Shown: one piece after another, positions 4,956-5,091 of the stretch
Layout: each line of letters starts with the position of its first letter
Numbering within the stretch: position 1 is the stretch's first letter
NCBI GenBank assembly: GCA_937877595.1
Contig: CALFIY010000084.1
Location: 1-5,091 of the forward strand
Length of the DNA stretch: 5,091 nucleotides
Origin: an uncultured Prevotella sp.
Lineage (GTDB): Bacteria; Bacteroidota; Bacteroidia; Bacteroidales; Bacteroidaceae
Reading direction: 5' to 3'
The notes under the pieces: generated by a model
Seen by the model: the letters and a program-made list of their open reading frames with translations, nothing else
What the model was told of the DNA's origin: nothing
Database searches by the model: none
Program-made: the position numbers and the translations under genes

Positions 4956-4976
4956 AGAGGCCGTGAAGTGGCCTCT
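4956..4976 (-). terminator. Strong, probably bidirectional terminator
   Basis: AGAGGCC (4956-4962) pairs with GGCCTCT (4970-4976) across a 7-nt loop. On the minus strand the stem is followed directly by five more T; on the plus strand by ATTTGTGTTTTC. Read leftward it would stop transcripts from the truncated lepA promoter before they reach int. Confidence 0.85.
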
Positions 4977-5023
4977 ATTTGTGTTTTCTTGAATTTTTCT
5001 TGGCTGACTTTTTCCCAAAAAAA

Positions 5024-5071
5024 TCAAAGGTGGGCAATTATACAGAAGTTGCGGATGTTCTTCATTTCCAT
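5024..5071 (-). pseudogene. lepA: 5' stub of lepA (elongation factor 4), cut by the element
   Basis: The minus strand encodes MKNIRNFCIIAHL and then a TGA. The first 12 residues match the N-terminus of Bacteroidetes LepA, the ribosome-associated GTPase that normally continues IDHGKSTLADRLLE. The match stops just before the P-loop lysine, so this stub cannot make a working protein. The start at 5065 gives the family's usual N-terminus; an ATG at 5071 in the same frame would add Met-Glu. A perfect -7 element lies just upstream, so the native lepA promoter is kept. The break probably marks the right junction of the integrated element, around 5027-5032. Remaining doubt: the stub is short, and the rest of lepA is not in the window. 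Confidence 0.75.
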
Positions 5072-5077
5072 AGACTG

Positions 5078-5085
5078 CAAAGATA
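5078..5085 (-). promoter_or_regulatory. -7 element of the lepA promoter
   Basis: TATCTTTG on the minus strand matches the Bacteroides -7 consensus TAnnTTTG, 12 bp before the ATG at 5065. The -33 element would lie beyond the right edge of the window. Confidence 0.6.
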
Positions 5086-5091
5086 ATCAAA

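Noticed and set aside
4948..4992. A 14-codon plus-strand ORF (MKKEAVKWPLFVFS)
   Set aside because: It lies entirely over the terminator hairpin and has no ribosome-binding site; the sequence is explained by the terminator.

Overview
The window looks like a small integrated mobile element, about 5 kb long, from a member of the Bacteroidota. Three things point there. Promoter-like sites match the Bacteroides -7 consensus TAnnTTTG (TATCTTTG ahead of the integrase and ahead of the right-edge gene, TACCTTTG near the left end). Start codons are preceded by A/T-rich leaders rather than strong Shine-Dalgarno sites. The protein families (tyrosine integrase with an N-terminal arm-binding domain, excisionase-type HTH protein, gene II/X-type replication protein) form a combination familiar from Bacteroidetes mobile elements. 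The genus cannot be fixed from the sequence.

All five convincing genes lie on the minus strand and read right to left. At the far right edge (5024-5071) is the promoter and first codons of a gene whose product begins MKNIRNFCIIAH, the N-terminus of the translation GTPase LepA (EF4). It breaks off just before the P-loop and runs into a stop, so the right junction of the element probably lies inside the start of lepA. A strong terminator (4956-4976) separates this stub from the element. Next come the integrase (3626-4819), preceded by a promoter flanked by repeated GTTAC/GTAAC motifs, and a 255-residue protein of unknown function (2855-3622) that starts 3 bases after the integrase stop. A terminator (2829-2851) closes this int operon.

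The second block is a tight operon: an excisionase-like HTH protein (2361-2645), an unrecognised 168-residue protein (1853-2359) whose start lies one base after the previous stop, and a rolling-circle replication initiator of the phage gene II/X family (864-1796). Together they suggest an element that can excise, replicate as a circle through single-stranded DNA and reintegrate. No filamentous-phage coat, Zot-like assembly, relaxase or transfer gene is visible, so it is either a cryptic replicating integrative element or a satellite relying on a helper.

The left 860 bases contain no ordinary gene but are rich in structure: four dispersed copies of a ~34-bp repeat, an 18-bp tandem repeat array (564-686), an 11-bp tandem repeat, a G9 tract, a GC-rich repeat pair, a good minus-strand promoter pointing out of the element (208-238), a 10-bp direct repeat one helical turn apart (101-121), and a plus-strand terminator (52-88). 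Reading on in frame past the rep stop codon, the minus strand stays open for 117 codons made of two kinds of peptide repeat. This is the most unusual part of the window.
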